Source of the DNA: a virus
IMG/VR virus record: IMGVR_UViG_3300027759_003961
Coordinates: 1 to 64,000 of that record
Length of the DNA stretch: 64,000 nucleotides
Strand: one strand, 5' to 3'
The position numbers and the translations under genes are program-made. The notes beneath the pieces were generated by a model, which had not been told where the DNA came from, did no database searches, and saw only the letters and a list, made by a program, of their open reading frames with translations. Within the stretch, counting starts at the first letter, position 1. Each line of letters begins with the position of its first letter. Below are positions 40,400-47,850 of the stretch, piece by piece.

Positions 40400-41111
40400 G
40401 ATTACAGAAAATTTAACAGAAGCTTTTGATTTGCCCAAATATCAAGACATTGTTATTGATCAAAGCACTCAAGTGGATCTATTGCCATGGACCCCGGCTC
40501 GTTACAAGAAGTTTAAGGATGCGGTATGGGACGAACTGCAATTAACGTCTGACTATGTTGGCACAGTTAAAACTATTGTGGCTGAACTAAGTGAAACCTA
40601 CACACATAGATTTTTTGCGGAAATTTGGAAACCCAGAACAGGCGAGTATGATCATTCTGGTTGGGCATTGGCCGAAGAAATTGCCAAACAAAATCCTAAG
40701 AATGTTTTAGATGTAGGTTGCGGATACCATCCTTTTAAAGGGCGTATTCCTAACTTGGTTGGTATTGATCCTTACAACAATTGTGCTGACTACGAAGTTG
40801 ACATTTTAGAATATCAAGTTAAACCAGAAAGCCATGACCATATTATTGCTCTAGGATCAATTAACTTTAACAGTCGAGACGAAATTGAACAACGGTTTGC
40901 TCATTGTGTTAGTTTACTTGAAAAAGGTGGTAAATTTTATCTGCGAGCCAACCCAGGACTGTCACATAAAACTGGACCATATGTGGATATCTTTCCGTGG
41001 ACTTTTAAAGTTGTAAATGAATTTGCCGAAACATACAACCTTAAATTATTAGAATTTAAGAAAGAGCCCACTGAGCTCGGTCGTTTGTACTTTGTTTATA
41101 TTAAATTATAA
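40377..41111 (+). CDS. SAM-dependent methyltransferase (class I)
   Basis: 244 residues. Motif I is VLDVGCGYHPFKG (about 109-121; E/DxGxGxG type), motif II LVGIDPY, and a post-motif region LLEKGGKFYLRANPG (about 180-194). The substrate is not evident; the closest feel is to small-molecule or glycan methyltransferases. The first residues MNTKIFKLITE then NLTEA fit the capsid-targeting pattern with cleavage after I-T-E, as in the 18-20 kb proteins. Its start lies in the second copy of the 24-bp repeat and overlaps the previous gene by 20 bases. The last 16 bases overlap the convergent SGNH gene. Confidence 0.8.
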   Translation: MNTKIFKLITENLTEAFDLPKYQDIVIDQSTQVDLLPWTPARYKKFKDAVWDELQLTSDYVGTVKTIVAELSETYTHRFFAEIWKPRTGEYDHSGWALAEEIAKQNPKNVLDVGCGYHPFKGRIPNLVGIDPYNNCADYEVDILEYQVKPESHDHIIALGSINFNSRDEIEQRFAHCVSLLEKGGKFYLRANPGLSHKTGPYVDIFPWTFKVVNEFAETYNLKLLEFKKEPTELGRLYFVYIKL

Positions 41112-41776
41112 GATTTAATTAATTCAAAAGCTGCTTGATGGGCAGGTTCTAAAGGATGCAGGGTTTCTGAAATTGGAAACCCTTTTTCTTTGCTATATTC
41201 TAAAAACGTTTTTCCATCGAATGTAGTTATGTAAGGAAAAATACCCTCTTGTAAATGTTTTACTGCATCTGTACATTGCCATTGTGTTTCAAAAAGAATA
41301 TTATCTATACAAGTCATAATAAATGAAATATTTTTTTGTTTTAAGGCATCAACGGCGGTTTTAATATAAATTAAATTAGTGAGTTTGTCGCGGTATTGAC
41401 TGTGTAAATCATGATAGTAATTACGTGCTCTTGAATCAGTATCAATGGGCATGACTGTTTTCCATATTTCATTTTCTATGTATTCGCAAGGAACAGTGTG
41501 TTTAGTGGGTACTGTAGTATAGTCAAAACGGTCCAACCATGTCCACCCAATGACAAAAATAGCAGGATCTTCTACTGCGGTTTGTGTTAATATTTTTTCA
41601 AGTATGCGTAAATTACCGGCACCGGCACCGGCATAGCATTCATAATCGTAACTTTTACCTTTTGCCAACAATGCCGGCCAGGTCAGTTGACTTGGCTTTG
41701 CACTTAAAAAACCTCGGCCATCATCGGCCAAGTCGCTTCCGTAGATAAAACTACAACCAAAACTTTTTATTTTCAT
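41096..41776 (-). CDS. SGNH hydrolase-like protein
   Basis: 226 residues. FGCSFIYGSDLADDGRG (5-21) is a G-(C/D)-S-x-x-x-G block like the nucleophile motif of SGNH hydrolases. CYAGAGAGNLRILEKIL (52-68) supplies the glycine and N of block II-III, and SETLHPLEPAHQAAFELI near the C-terminus provides the histidine. Phage genomes often carry such predicted esterases without known substrate. A -10 box (41782-41787) lies only six bases before the ATG, inside an inverted repeat, so the mRNA may be leaderless. It converges on the methyltransferase gene with a 16-base overlap. Confidence 0.6.
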   Translation of the reverse strand: MKIKSFGCSFIYGSDLADDGRGFLSAKPSQLTWPALLAKGKSYDYECYAGAGAGNLRILEKILTQTAVEDPAIFVIGWTWLDRFDYTTVPTKHTVPCEYIENEIWKTVMPIDTDSRARNYYHDLHSQYRDKLTNLIYIKTAVDALKQKNISFIMTCIDNILFETQWQCTDAVKHLQEGIFPYITTFDGKTFLEYSKEKGFPISETLHPLEPAHQAAFELIKSYNLI

Positions 41777-41793
41777 AGGTAATTATATACCTA
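41776..41793 (-). promoter_or_regulatory. -10 box centred in a palindrome
   Basis: On the minus strand TAGGTA-TATAAT-TACCTA: six-base inverted arms exactly flank TATAAT, and the ATG overlaps the end of the second arm. No good -35 box was found. Confidence 0.45.
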
Positions 41794-41807
41794 CTGTTAG
41801 AATACGA

Positions 41808-42368
41808 TTAAATTAATCCGGCTGCGGATTGAATTGCTTGTAGTGCTGGATCTTTTCGATCATATGTAGTGACCACTGGCATGCCTGCGGCTGTGCGCAT
41901 TTCGTTTAGATCTTTTTCGTAACGCTCACGATACGCTCTAGGAGTAAGTGGAACAGTACTGTCAAATGCATCACGGCTAAATGGAATTTCTTTGCCGCGA
42001 TAATGCATGGTCCAATCCGAGCTGTCTTCAAATTCGGTCAGGGTATTTAGGTCGTTTAATAAAGTTTCTACATGCCCGCCGGCTGTGCTACGACGACGTA
42101 TTTCCACATATACCAAATAACGACTGGGCTTGATTTCGCCTGGACTACGATCAGCATCTAGAACAAAGTCATAGCCTTTTTCAAACCACATCATGAGATC
42201 CTTGGCTGCTTGAGCATCACGCACAAAGAAACTCACAACAATAACGTCATCGTCGTCGCCCATTTTACTAGAGAATTCGTCCACGTGAACAGTGGGCTTT
42301 AACAAGCCTTCCATGTCCTTAAAACTTAGGCTTTCAAATAGTGGGCTGTTGGAGTTGTTGTTGTGCAT
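41808..42368 (-). CDS. conserved phage protein, unknown function
   Basis: 186 residues from ATG 42366-42368 behind an AGG; a longer frame begins at 42386 inside the upstream gene. The sequence (DDDDVIVVSFFVRDAQAAKD, then MMWFEKGYDFVLDADRSPGE and SRYLVYVEIRRR) suggests an alpha/beta domain with an acidic patch, similar to a protein I recall in cyanophages. TPRAYRERYEKDLNEMRTAAG forms a C-terminal helix. It overlaps the next gene by about 35 bases. Position among core genes suggests a structural or packaging role; none is proven. Confidence 0.55.
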   Translation of the reverse strand: MHNNNSNSPLFESLSFKDMEGLLKPTVHVDEFSSKMGDDDDVIVVSFFVRDAQAAKDLMMWFEKGYDFVLDADRSPGEIKPSRYLVYVEIRRRSTAGGHVETLLNDLNTLTEFEDSSDWTMHYRGKEIPFSRDAFDSTVPLTPRAYRERYEKDLNEMRTAAGMPVVTTYDRKDPALQAIQSAAGLI

Positions 42369-42918
42369 TTTGTGCCTGTTCATCATTTTGGTAACTTTCT
42401 TGATCTAACCCTTGTTCGTAAGCATCATCTAGGTCTGCTAGATCGATATCCTGATCTTCTAATTCTACTGAGCCTGTGCGTATGTCGCTCATCAAGCTCT
42501 TGGGCATGGTTATTTCTACCAACCATACTTTCTTTTCTATCAACCGAGCTTTTTTTGTGCCAGGACGATAATCACTAGGATCTTCAATCTTCATTGGCAC
42601 TTTCATGTTGGTCTTTTTGTATTTTACATCGCAATCAAATGGCAATAATCTACGGCCGCCTCTTGGGTCTGGCATGAGCTTTTCGGGCCACATAAAAATA
42701 CAGCTCACACGGTATTTGCCAATGGTTGGTCCTTGTACTAGTTCACCAATTTGCCAGTTTTTAAACGCATACAGATCTAGTTCATCCAACACTCTTTCAA
42801 AATCCAACAGGGTCAACAAGCTACCTTCGCTGAGATAGATATCCTGGATGTTCTGGGCCACTTGCCAGTAGTCTTCCCCATTCTTGAATATAGCTTGATC
42901 TATAGTTTTATGTGTCAT
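42334..42918 (-). CDS. conserved phage protein, unknown function
   Basis: 194 residues. The N-terminal 60 residues are helical and polar (GEDYWQVAQNIQDIYLSEGS, LLDFERVLDELDLY), the middle is beta-rich with a basic proline segment (PEKLMPDPRGGRRLLPFDCD) and the tail is acidic and glutamine-rich (EQAQNAQQQLQQP). A CATAAATA late-type motif (42924-42931) ends five bases before ATG. It resembles T4-like phage hypothetical proteins next to phoH. No catalytic motif. Confidence 0.55.
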   Translation of the reverse strand: MTHKTIDQAIFKNGEDYWQVAQNIQDIYLSEGSLLTLLDFERVLDELDLYAFKNWQIGELVQGPTIGKYRVSCIFMWPEKLMPDPRGGRRLLPFDCDVKYKKTNMKVPMKIEDPSDYRPGTKKARLIEKKVWLVEITMPKSLMSDIRTGSVELEDQDIDLADLDDAYEQGLDQESYQNDEQAQNAQQQLQQPTI

Positions 42919-42973
42919 ACGATTATTTATGGTGATTTGATAAGTGCTAGTAGTTTGAAGATTTTGTGAACAG

Positions 42974-43067
42974 TATAATACTTAGCAAGTTTTTATCTAA
43001 ATTAGTACCCACATTAAATGATTTTGCATTGTTCTGTAAATATTTCTAACAGCATGTCGCTGTTAGA
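42974..43067 (+). promoter_or_regulatory. phoH leader: -10 box and perfect 9-bp hairpin
   Basis: TATAAT at 42974-42979 is followed about 65 bases later by a perfect stem TCTAACAGC (43045-43053) / GCTGTTAGA (43059-43067) with a five-base loop and no T-tract. The hairpin ends 29 bases before the phoH ATG. It may stabilise the mRNA or regulate translation. No clear -35 box. Confidence 0.45.
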
Positions 43068-43096
43068 AGTAACCTAACCCACTACACGGAGTATTA

Positions 43097-43837
43097 ATGA
43101 GTAGACAAAAAGCAGTTAGTAAATCACAAAAGCGTCAACAAATGACACAACAAGAAAACACCATAAGATTTGATCAGGTAAAACCAGTAAAGCAACGGCC
43201 TATTGATATCGTGCCTCGTTCACGCAATCAAGAACGCTTGGTTTTGGCTTTACAAAGTGCAGATCAACATATTGTGGTCACAGCAGGGCCAGCAGGAACA
43301 GGAAAAACTTATCTCTGTATGTTGGCCGCTGTTAAAGCACTAAGAAACGGAGATTGTAAAAAAATAGTACTGACTAGACCAGCAGTTGAGGTAGAAGAAG
43401 AAAAACACGGATTCCTGCCCGGCGATTTAAATCAAAAAATGATGCCTTGGTGTATTCCTTTGTTAGATGTATTAAAAGAGTATTATCGAGAGCAAGATGT
43501 TGTTGCCATGATTGATGATGGTACTATTGAAATTGCTCCGTTGGCATTTATGCGTGGAAGGACGCTGAAAGATGCTTGGATCATAGCTGACGAATCTCAA
43601 AATATGACTCCAAAACAAATGGTAATGTTGTTGACTCGCATTGGCGAAAACAGCAAAATCACTGTGACCGGTGATGTGGAACAAACTGACCGTATTAAAG
43701 GCAACAATGGCCTCGTAGACTTATGCGAAAGATTGAAGAAAGGGGGTGTAAAAGGAATTGCTGTGTGTCATTTGGATAACAAAGACATTCAGCGGCATAC
43801 TATCATTGATAGTGTGCTTCGACTTTACGCTGACTGA
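43097..43837 (+). CDS. phoH: PhoH-like ATPase
   Basis: 246 residues on the plus strand. Walker A GPAGTGKTYLCMLAAVKAL (59-77), the PhoH-specific LTRPAVEVEEEKHGFLPGDL (about 94-113), Walker B DAWIIADESQNMTPKQM (about 157-173) and LLTRIGENSKITVTGDVEQT. PhoH proteins are P-loop ATPases with proposed helicase and RNA-related roles; the gene is frequent in aquatic T4-like phages. A 50-residue basic Gln/Lys-rich N-terminus precedes the domain. ATG follows CGGAG. It converges with the HAD gene, overlapping by 13 bases. Confidence 0.92.
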   Translation: MSRQKAVSKSQKRQQMTQQENTIRFDQVKPVKQRPIDIVPRSRNQERLVLALQSADQHIVVTAGPAGTGKTYLCMLAAVKALRNGDCKKIVLTRPAVEVEEEKHGFLPGDLNQKMMPWCIPLLDVLKEYYREQDVVAMIDDGTIEIAPLAFMRGRTLKDAWIIADESQNMTPKQMVMLLTRIGENSKITVTGDVEQTDRIKGNNGLVDLCERLKKGGVKGIAVCHLDNKDIQRHTIIDSVLRLYAD

Positions 43838-44433
43838 CCGGTTATCACCTCGTAAATGTGCTTCCAATTTTTTACGATGGTGATGCCTTCATGATAATAG
43901 TGCATGTTGTGGCCGTGCTCTACGAGCAAACATTTTAGTCCTGCTCTATAGCCGGCCTCGGCATTCTCGGGCTTGTCCTCAATCCAATAGAGTCCAGTGC
44001 CTTCGTATTCTTCTAAGGCTTCGTCTTTGTGAGCACCAGTATCCAAGCATACAATTCTTTCAAACGCCGTTTCGCCAAACAATTTATGAATGTTCATTTC
44101 ACGTAGTTTGATTGCATTAGGGTCTAAGCTCACACTAGTGATTGCATGAAACCAATAACCATGTTCTTCGTGCAAGCGTTTGATATAATACATGGCATCA
44201 CGTTGTGCCGGAAGGAATCCAATTGCGGCACTTTCATTGAACACCTTGATCAATTTGACCACTTGTTCTCTGCTGATACCATATCGTAGGCCCATATCGT
44301 AGCTGAGTTTGCTACCGGGCACTTCTTCAAAACCGTGCTCTTGCATCCAAACGTTAAAGGCCCACTCCCAGTCAAGGCATACACCATCGCAGTCAGTTAG
44401 GATGATTTTTTTGTTCTTAAATTTTGATTTCAT
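43825..44433 (-). CDS. HAD-superfamily 5'-nucleotidase-like phosphatase
   Basis: 202 residues. The HAD catalytic motif is IILTDCDGVCLDWEWAFNVW (D-x-D at 15-17, DxDGVxxD/N), motif II lies in HAITSVSLD (about 96-104), and WIEDKPENAEAGYRAGLKCL (about 150-169) is the motif IV-type D-K-P. Resembles deoxyribonucleotidases of phages. It could release nucleosides or degrade host nucleotides. A near-consensus promoter at 44440-44468 places the predicted start of transcription at the A of the ATG, so translation would be leaderless. Its end overlaps the convergent phoH gene. Confidence 0.75.
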   Translation of the reverse strand: MKSKFKNKKIILTDCDGVCLDWEWAFNVWMQEHGFEEVPGSKLSYDMGLRYGISREQVVKLIKVFNESAAIGFLPAQRDAMYYIKRLHEEHGYWFHAITSVSLDPNAIKLREMNIHKLFGETAFERIVCLDTGAHKDEALEEYEGTGLYWIEDKPENAEAGYRAGLKCLLVEHGHNMHYYHEGITIVKNWKHIYEVITGQSA

Positions 44434-44468
44434 AGTACCATTATACTATGAAATGACTTTTTGGTCAA
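44431..44468 (-). promoter_or_regulatory. promoter giving leaderless HAD mRNA
   Basis: On the minus strand TTGACC (44463-44468), 17 bp, TATAAT (44440-44445). ATG begins at 44433, seven bases after the -10 box. The 20-base segment 44431-44450 is an inverted repeat CATAGTA/TACTATG with a six-base centre. Confidence 0.75.
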
Positions 44469-44749
44469 CCGGCTGGAATTTCGGCTTTTATATCAACAGG
44501 GTGCCCGTTTTCTTTAAATAGGCGTTCCATGATAGCAGGATAAAATGGGTAGTAATATCCAACAATCCGATCCCAGTCTTTAGGAATGGTTGTATCACGC
44601 AAAGCGGCTTTGATAACTTTGAGTTCTTTGAAGTCCAGAATTACGCTGGCAGTTTGCGAATCTTTGGTTCTAACTCGAGTGGTCACAGTCATACCTTCAT
44701 CAATTTTACCATTGGCTTGGTAGTAGTAGGTTAGTATTAAATATCTCAT
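44465..44749 (-). CDS. conserved small phage protein next to clamp loader
   Basis: 94 residues from ATG 44747-44749, which overlaps the clamp-loader stop codon (ATGA). RYLILTYYYQANGKIDEGMT followed by VILDFKELKVIKAALRD and a C-terminal YYYPFYPAIMERLFKENGHP is a pattern I recall from T4-like phages without known function. It sits where T4 has gp62, the small clamp-loader subunit, but is half its length and shows no similarity I can see. Confidence 0.6.
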   Translation of the reverse strand: MRYLILTYYYQANGKIDEGMTVTTRVRTKDSQTASVILDFKELKVIKAALRDTTIPKDWDRIVGYYYPFYPAIMERLFKENGHPVDIKAEIPAG

Positions 44750-45669
44750 AGTTGACATAATTCCGTAATTGTTGCTGATAAATTTATCTCTTGATCGGCT
44801 ACTAATGGCACGTTGACTAAGCCATTGCGAATAATAACAATTGCTTGATCTTGTTTGTGCGGATCAGTTGACCACAAATCTAAGTTGTCGTACATCCAAC
44901 GAAATATTTCATCAGCTTCTTCTGGAGTACTTTGCTGACACATTAAAGTACGAGCTTCACGAATCTTGCCATCTTTAAATAACTGTACACAATCTAACTT
45001 CCAATCACCAACGCTTCGATCTGTGCTATTTGGCGCACTTAATTGACCATTCTGACTGTTTTGTTGTACAAGATTTAAACATTTACGCAGGTCTGGATAG
45101 GTGGCACGAACATAACTGTCCAAGGTATCAATGTCAAAATCAATTTCTTCTGTGACTAGGACTGTGGCCACCCGAGCTGTGAATTCTGTGTGATCTGTTT
45201 TAAGGATATGCAACTGTTGTAGTCTGCTATGTATCGGTGGAATAATCTTGTTAGGGTAGTTACAGGTCAGAATAAATCTCACACTGTGACTGTAGTCTTC
45301 CATTAAGTTACGCATAGCTGGCTGTACACTCTGCGGATTCATGTAATCCGCTTCGTCAATTAGGACTACTTTGAATTTGCCAAATGGCATAGTTTGACAA
45401 AATGTAATTAGTTTATCAACCCATTCGATTTTTCTAGCTTCTTTACTTCCATTAGCAAACATCACATCATATTCATCTACTCCTAGTTCATTGATCAACA
45501 ACTTGGCCAACGTAGTTTTGCCTGTGCCCGGACTACCGCTGAATAACAAGTGCGGAATAGTTCCGTCCCGAATCCACGATTCGACTTGTTGACGTTGGCT
45601 GTCATCTACAAACACATAACCATCCACTGTGTTTGGCCTATATTTTTCTACCCATAATTCTTTCATCAA
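44746..45669 (-). CDS. 44: clamp loader ATPase subunit (gp44-like)
   Basis: 307 residues (T4 gp44: 319). The AAA+ motifs are EKYRPNTVDGYVFVDDSQRQ (7-26), Walker A FSGSPGTGKTTLAKLLI (43-59), Walker B VVLIDEADYM (about 99-108), the sensor 1 FILTCNYPNKIIPPIHSRLQ (about 130-149, S-R-(L/C) arginine finger) and a C-terminal DLRKCLNLVQQ block. It loads the gp45-like clamp onto DNA. A four-base overlap couples it with the next gene. The gp62 partner is not obvious in the window. Confidence 0.93.
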   Translation of the reverse strand: MMKELWVEKYRPNTVDGYVFVDDSQRQQVESWIRDGTIPHLLFSGSPGTGKTTLAKLLINELGVDEYDVMFANGSKEARKIEWVDKLITFCQTMPFGKFKVVLIDEADYMNPQSVQPAMRNLMEDYSHSVRFILTCNYPNKIIPPIHSRLQQLHILKTDHTEFTARVATVLVTEEIDFDIDTLDSYVRATYPDLRKCLNLVQQNSQNGQLSAPNSTDRSVGDWKLDCVQLFKDGKIREARTLMCQQSTPEEADEIFRWMYDNLDLWSTDPHKQDQAIVIIRNGLVNVPLVADQEINLSATITELCQL

Positions 45670-46022
45670 TTGCCCTTTGCTTTACAGTTTGGATCTTGAG
45701 GACGTTCACGGCACCAACGAGCTCGGCCGTTGTCATCCCATATTTGTTGGCGTAATTCTTGTTTTTTATTTGTAAACCATGTGCGTTGTTCTTGTTCCTT
45801 AAGATCCATATATTCATTATATGTTATAGTTCGTTCAGGATCAGTACCGCAATGATCACAGTTGAGAATAATTATTCGTTGTCTAGGACGTTCGCTGGGC
45901 ACATGTGTAATCCACATGCCCATGGCCGTTATAACGACCACAACGCCAATTATAACCAACACTTGTTGTATGCGATTTAATCCGCGATACCACGGGGTCA
46001 GTCGACATACCAAGTAATACAT
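45666..46022 (-). CDS. hypothetical membrane protein
   Basis: 118 residues. One transmembrane helix (QQVLVIIGVVVVITAMGMWI, about 19-38) follows a basic N-terminus; the rest is a charged domain with CDHCGTDPERTITYNEYMDL (CxxC) and CRERPQDPNC near the end. The cysteine pairs could bind metal. It overlaps the clamp loader gene by four bases and the next gene by one. Function unknown. Confidence 0.5.
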   Translation of the reverse strand: MYYLVCRLTPWYRGLNRIQQVLVIIGVVVVITAMGMWITHVPSERPRQRIIILNCDHCGTDPERTITYNEYMDLKEQEQRTWFTNKKQELRQQIWDDNGRARWCRERPQDPNCKAKGN

Positions 46023-46225
46023 TACACTATTTCTTCTATGATGCCAAATACTTCAGCAACCACAATTAGGAGGCCACTGTACATAAGGTATGGATTTCTT
46101 TCAAGCCATCCACCCCCAGCTAGGCCTAGGCCTGCGGCAATTCTAACAGCACTTTTTGCAAAGCTGATATACTTGTGCTTGCGTGGATCTGGAAGTTGTG
46201 ATTTGGTTGGTCTAGTTAATGCCAT
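46022..46225 (-). CDS. small membrane protein
   Basis: 67 residues with two short hydrophobic segments (AVRIAAGLGLAGGGWLE and LMYSGLLIVVAEVFGIIEEI). The N-terminal 25 residues are basic and soluble. ATG follows AAAGGAAA. The end overlaps the next gene's start by one base. Similar two-helix peptides occur in phage genomes as superinfection or lysis modulators, but no assignment is possible. Confidence 0.5.
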   Translation of the reverse strand: MALTRPTKSQLPDPRKHKYISFAKSAVRIAAGLGLAGGGWLERNPYLMYSGLLIVVAEVFGIIEEIV

Positions 46226-46226
46226 T

Positions 46227-46379
46227 TTATTTTCCTTTAAAAAAATTAATCAAGTTTGTAAATCTTGTTTTAAATTGCAAGCTATCCATCCAAGCCGTAT
46301 GATGCGGACAACGACCTTGCATGTAGTCGCACATGGGCGAATACTCTCGACCGCAAGTTTTACAAATTATTTGTTTCAT
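46227..46379 (-). CDS. 50-residue zinc-ribbon-like protein, probably leaderless
   Basis: ATG at 46377-46379 (an adjacent ATG at 46382 is also possible) to TAA at 46227. The peptide IICKTCGREYSPMCDYMQGR then CPHH has C-x2-C, C and C-P-H-H, suggesting one zinc site, followed by a basic amphipathic helix. A promoter (46386-46414) places the start of transcription at 46379, exactly the A of the second ATG, so the mRNA may be leaderless. Possibly a regulator that binds nucleic acid or RNA polymerase. Confidence 0.55.
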   Translation of the reverse strand: MKQIICKTCGREYSPMCDYMQGRCPHHTAWMDSLQFKTRFTNLINFFKGK

Positions 46380-46385
46380 CATAAT

Positions 46386-46414
46386 AGTATAAACGATTTT
46401 ACTAAATTTAGCAA
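46386..46414 (-). promoter_or_regulatory. sigma70-type promoter of the zinc-ribbon gene
   Basis: On the minus strand TTGCTA (46409-46414), 17 bp, TATACT (46386-46391). The predicted start point seven bases after the -10 box is the A of ATG 46379. Confidence 0.6.
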
Positions 46415-46427
46415 TAACGTTTGGAAG

Positions 46428-46826
46428 TTATTGAGTTTGTTTTGGTATATGTACTGCGTCGCTCATGGTATCGTCTTGTGGGCGATCTGCACTGTCAGAA
46501 ATCAACAGGATATCTTTAGGATCAATTTTACGAATAGTTCTTTTATGTGCAGTTTGACCATCTTCAATATCAATACCACGTGTCCAACGTCCATGGGCTA
46601 CACAGATCCACTGCCCTACTTGAACATCCTTTTGATCTTTGCCTATAGCATACACACGACCCCACCGTGGACGAATACCTAGGCTAGTACCGTTGTCGTT
46701 GGGCAGAATTAATCCTGATTGTGTGATGCGAGTATCAAATTCCATATCTGCTACCAACACGTTATCGTGTAGAGCTTTGATCTGTTCTTGAGTAATTTGG
46801 TGTGGTGCAAATGCTGCTTTGGTCAT
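46428..46826 (-). CDS. GroES/gp31-like co-chaperonin
   Basis: 132 residues. Co-chaperonins cap GroEL; T4 gp31 does this for folding the major capsid protein. The chain shows LHDNVLVADMEFDTRITQSG (about 18-37, family xDRVLVxxxxxxxxT-x-GGI), LILPNDNGTSLGIRPRWGRV (mobile-loop-to-barrel region) and VYAIGKDQKDVQVGQWICVA (GxVxAVGxGxxxxVxVGDxV). The C-terminus ADRPQDDT is extended and acidic. It is surrounded by other core phage genes, fitting a gp31 role with the host GroEL. The first 15 residues are extra compared with GroES. Confidence 0.75.
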   Translation of the reverse strand: MTKAAFAPHQITQEQIKALHDNVLVADMEFDTRITQSGLILPNDNGTSLGIRPRWGRVYAIGKDQKDVQVGQWICVAHGRWTRGIDIEDGQTAHKRTIRKIDPKDILLISDSADRPQDDTMSDAVHIPKQTQ

Positions 46827-46834
46827 AGTTCCTC

Positions 46835-47302
46835 TTAAATTTTTCTTAGGCCTTGGCCTTGTTGTTGTTGACGACGTGTTTTTTCTAATTCTTGCTTGAC
46901 TTCTCGCTGACGTGCAATCGCTGCTGCTAGTCCGCCTTCGGGAATTTTACCAGGAGTGGCAATATTTTGTACTGGTGGTGAGACTACAGCCACCGGGGTT
47001 TGTTCCTCCACCGGGACTTGTTCCTCTACTACTGGAGTTTGTACTTCAGCATGTGCTCTTCTGGCTTTTTTGGATTTGGTAGCACTGGTCTGTACCGGTT
47101 CGGCCGACACATTGGTAATACGGGCATTCTGACGTTGGATCTGTCGTGGTTTAGTTTCAATCACACGATTGTTTTGATCTAACTTGTCACCGCGAGCATT
47201 TACATTCATATTGCCAACAGCACGAACATGTTCGTTTTGCAACATAATTGTTCCTAGATCAACGGCCTTGCCTTGTGCAGTTCTATAAACTTTACTGGTC
47301 AT
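46835..47302 (-). CDS. conserved phage protein with proline/glutamine-rich tail
   Basis: 155 residues. The N-terminal block VYRTAQGKAVDLGTIMLQNE followed by VRAVGNMNVNARGDKLDQNN is a sequence I recall in many T4-like phages as a protein of unknown function near the capsid genes. The middle is Glu/Val/Pro-rich (VPVEEQTPVAVVSPPVQN) and the C-terminus GGLAAAIARQREVKQELEKT is helical and glutamine-rich. The ATG follows AAAGGAAT, with a TATAAT-like box just upstream. Probably a virion-associated protein. Confidence 0.6.
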   Translation of the reverse strand: MTSKVYRTAQGKAVDLGTIMLQNEHVRAVGNMNVNARGDKLDQNNRVIETKPRQIQRQNARITNVSAEPVQTSATKSKKARRAHAEVQTPVVEEQVPVEEQTPVAVVSPPVQNIATPGKIPEGGLAAAIARQREVKQELEKTRRQQQQGQGLRKI

Positions 47303-47328
47303 GATTATTCCTTTGGATTATAGTCTAT

Positions 47329-47850
47329 TTAACGTAAAAACTCATGTACGTCTAAATTATAGAAAATGCTATCTATACGGTGTACACCTAATTTATACAG
47401 CACATAACTGGCCACACTACTTCCTCGTCCTACTCCCCAAATTATTTTGTTTTCGGTCATAATATCTACCAGATACTTTAGATATTTTAGCAAGTTAAAC
47501 AGGGCACGTTCTTGATACAACAGTAATTCTTCGCCACACCGTTGTAATTCAGCTTCGGATTCACATAAACCTAATACATGTGCCGCTATGTCCAACTGCT
47601 TGTATTCCTTGGGCATGTGCCAATTCATCTGTTGCGTTAAATGAAACTCTGGCACCAATGTGCCTTGGTGGTAAGGAAATGCCCAAGTTAGTAATGAGTC
47701 TGGTCGTTCAATGTACATAACCAGTTCTTCAAGATTTACAGTTTGATCAACAACAACATGTTTCAATGAGTCAATGTTGTGCCCTTGCATGAGCAAATCG
47801 CACATGTCGTTTTCTGAAAAAACTAGTTCACCAAAGTTATTTTGCTTCAT
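47329..47850 (-). CDS. DnaE-like DNA polymerase III alpha fragment
   Basis: 173 residues from ATG 47848-47850. The C-terminal stretch IIWGVGRGSSVASYVLYKLG then HRIDSIFYNLDVHEFL is the conserved DnaE block GRGSxxGSLVAYxLGIxxxxPxxxxLxFERFL, which lies just before the catalytic DxD of bacterial replicative polymerases. The protein ends there, so the catalytic aspartates and the fingers are missing. Similar short DnaE-like proteins occur in other T4-like phages. It may bind DNA or nucleotide, or be a reduced relic with a new role. It overlaps the upstream gene by 14 bases. Confidence 0.7.
   Translation of the reverse strand: MKQNNFGELVFSENDMCDLLMQGHNIDSLKHVVVDQTVNLEELVMYIERPDSLLTWAFPYHQGTLVPEFHLTQQMNWHMPKEYKQLDIAAHVLGLCESEAELQRCGEELLLYQERALFNLLKYLKYLVDIMTENKIIWGVGRGSSVASYVLYKLGVHRIDSIFYNLDVHEFLR

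Noticed and set aside
46038-46682. 214-residue plus-strand frame
   Set aside because: Crosses four minus-strand genes that have overlaps, promoters and family matches (including the GroES-like gene).
47329-47850. Active replicative DNA polymerase III
   Set aside because: The frame ends before the catalytic aspartates, and the phage has a complete family B polymerase.
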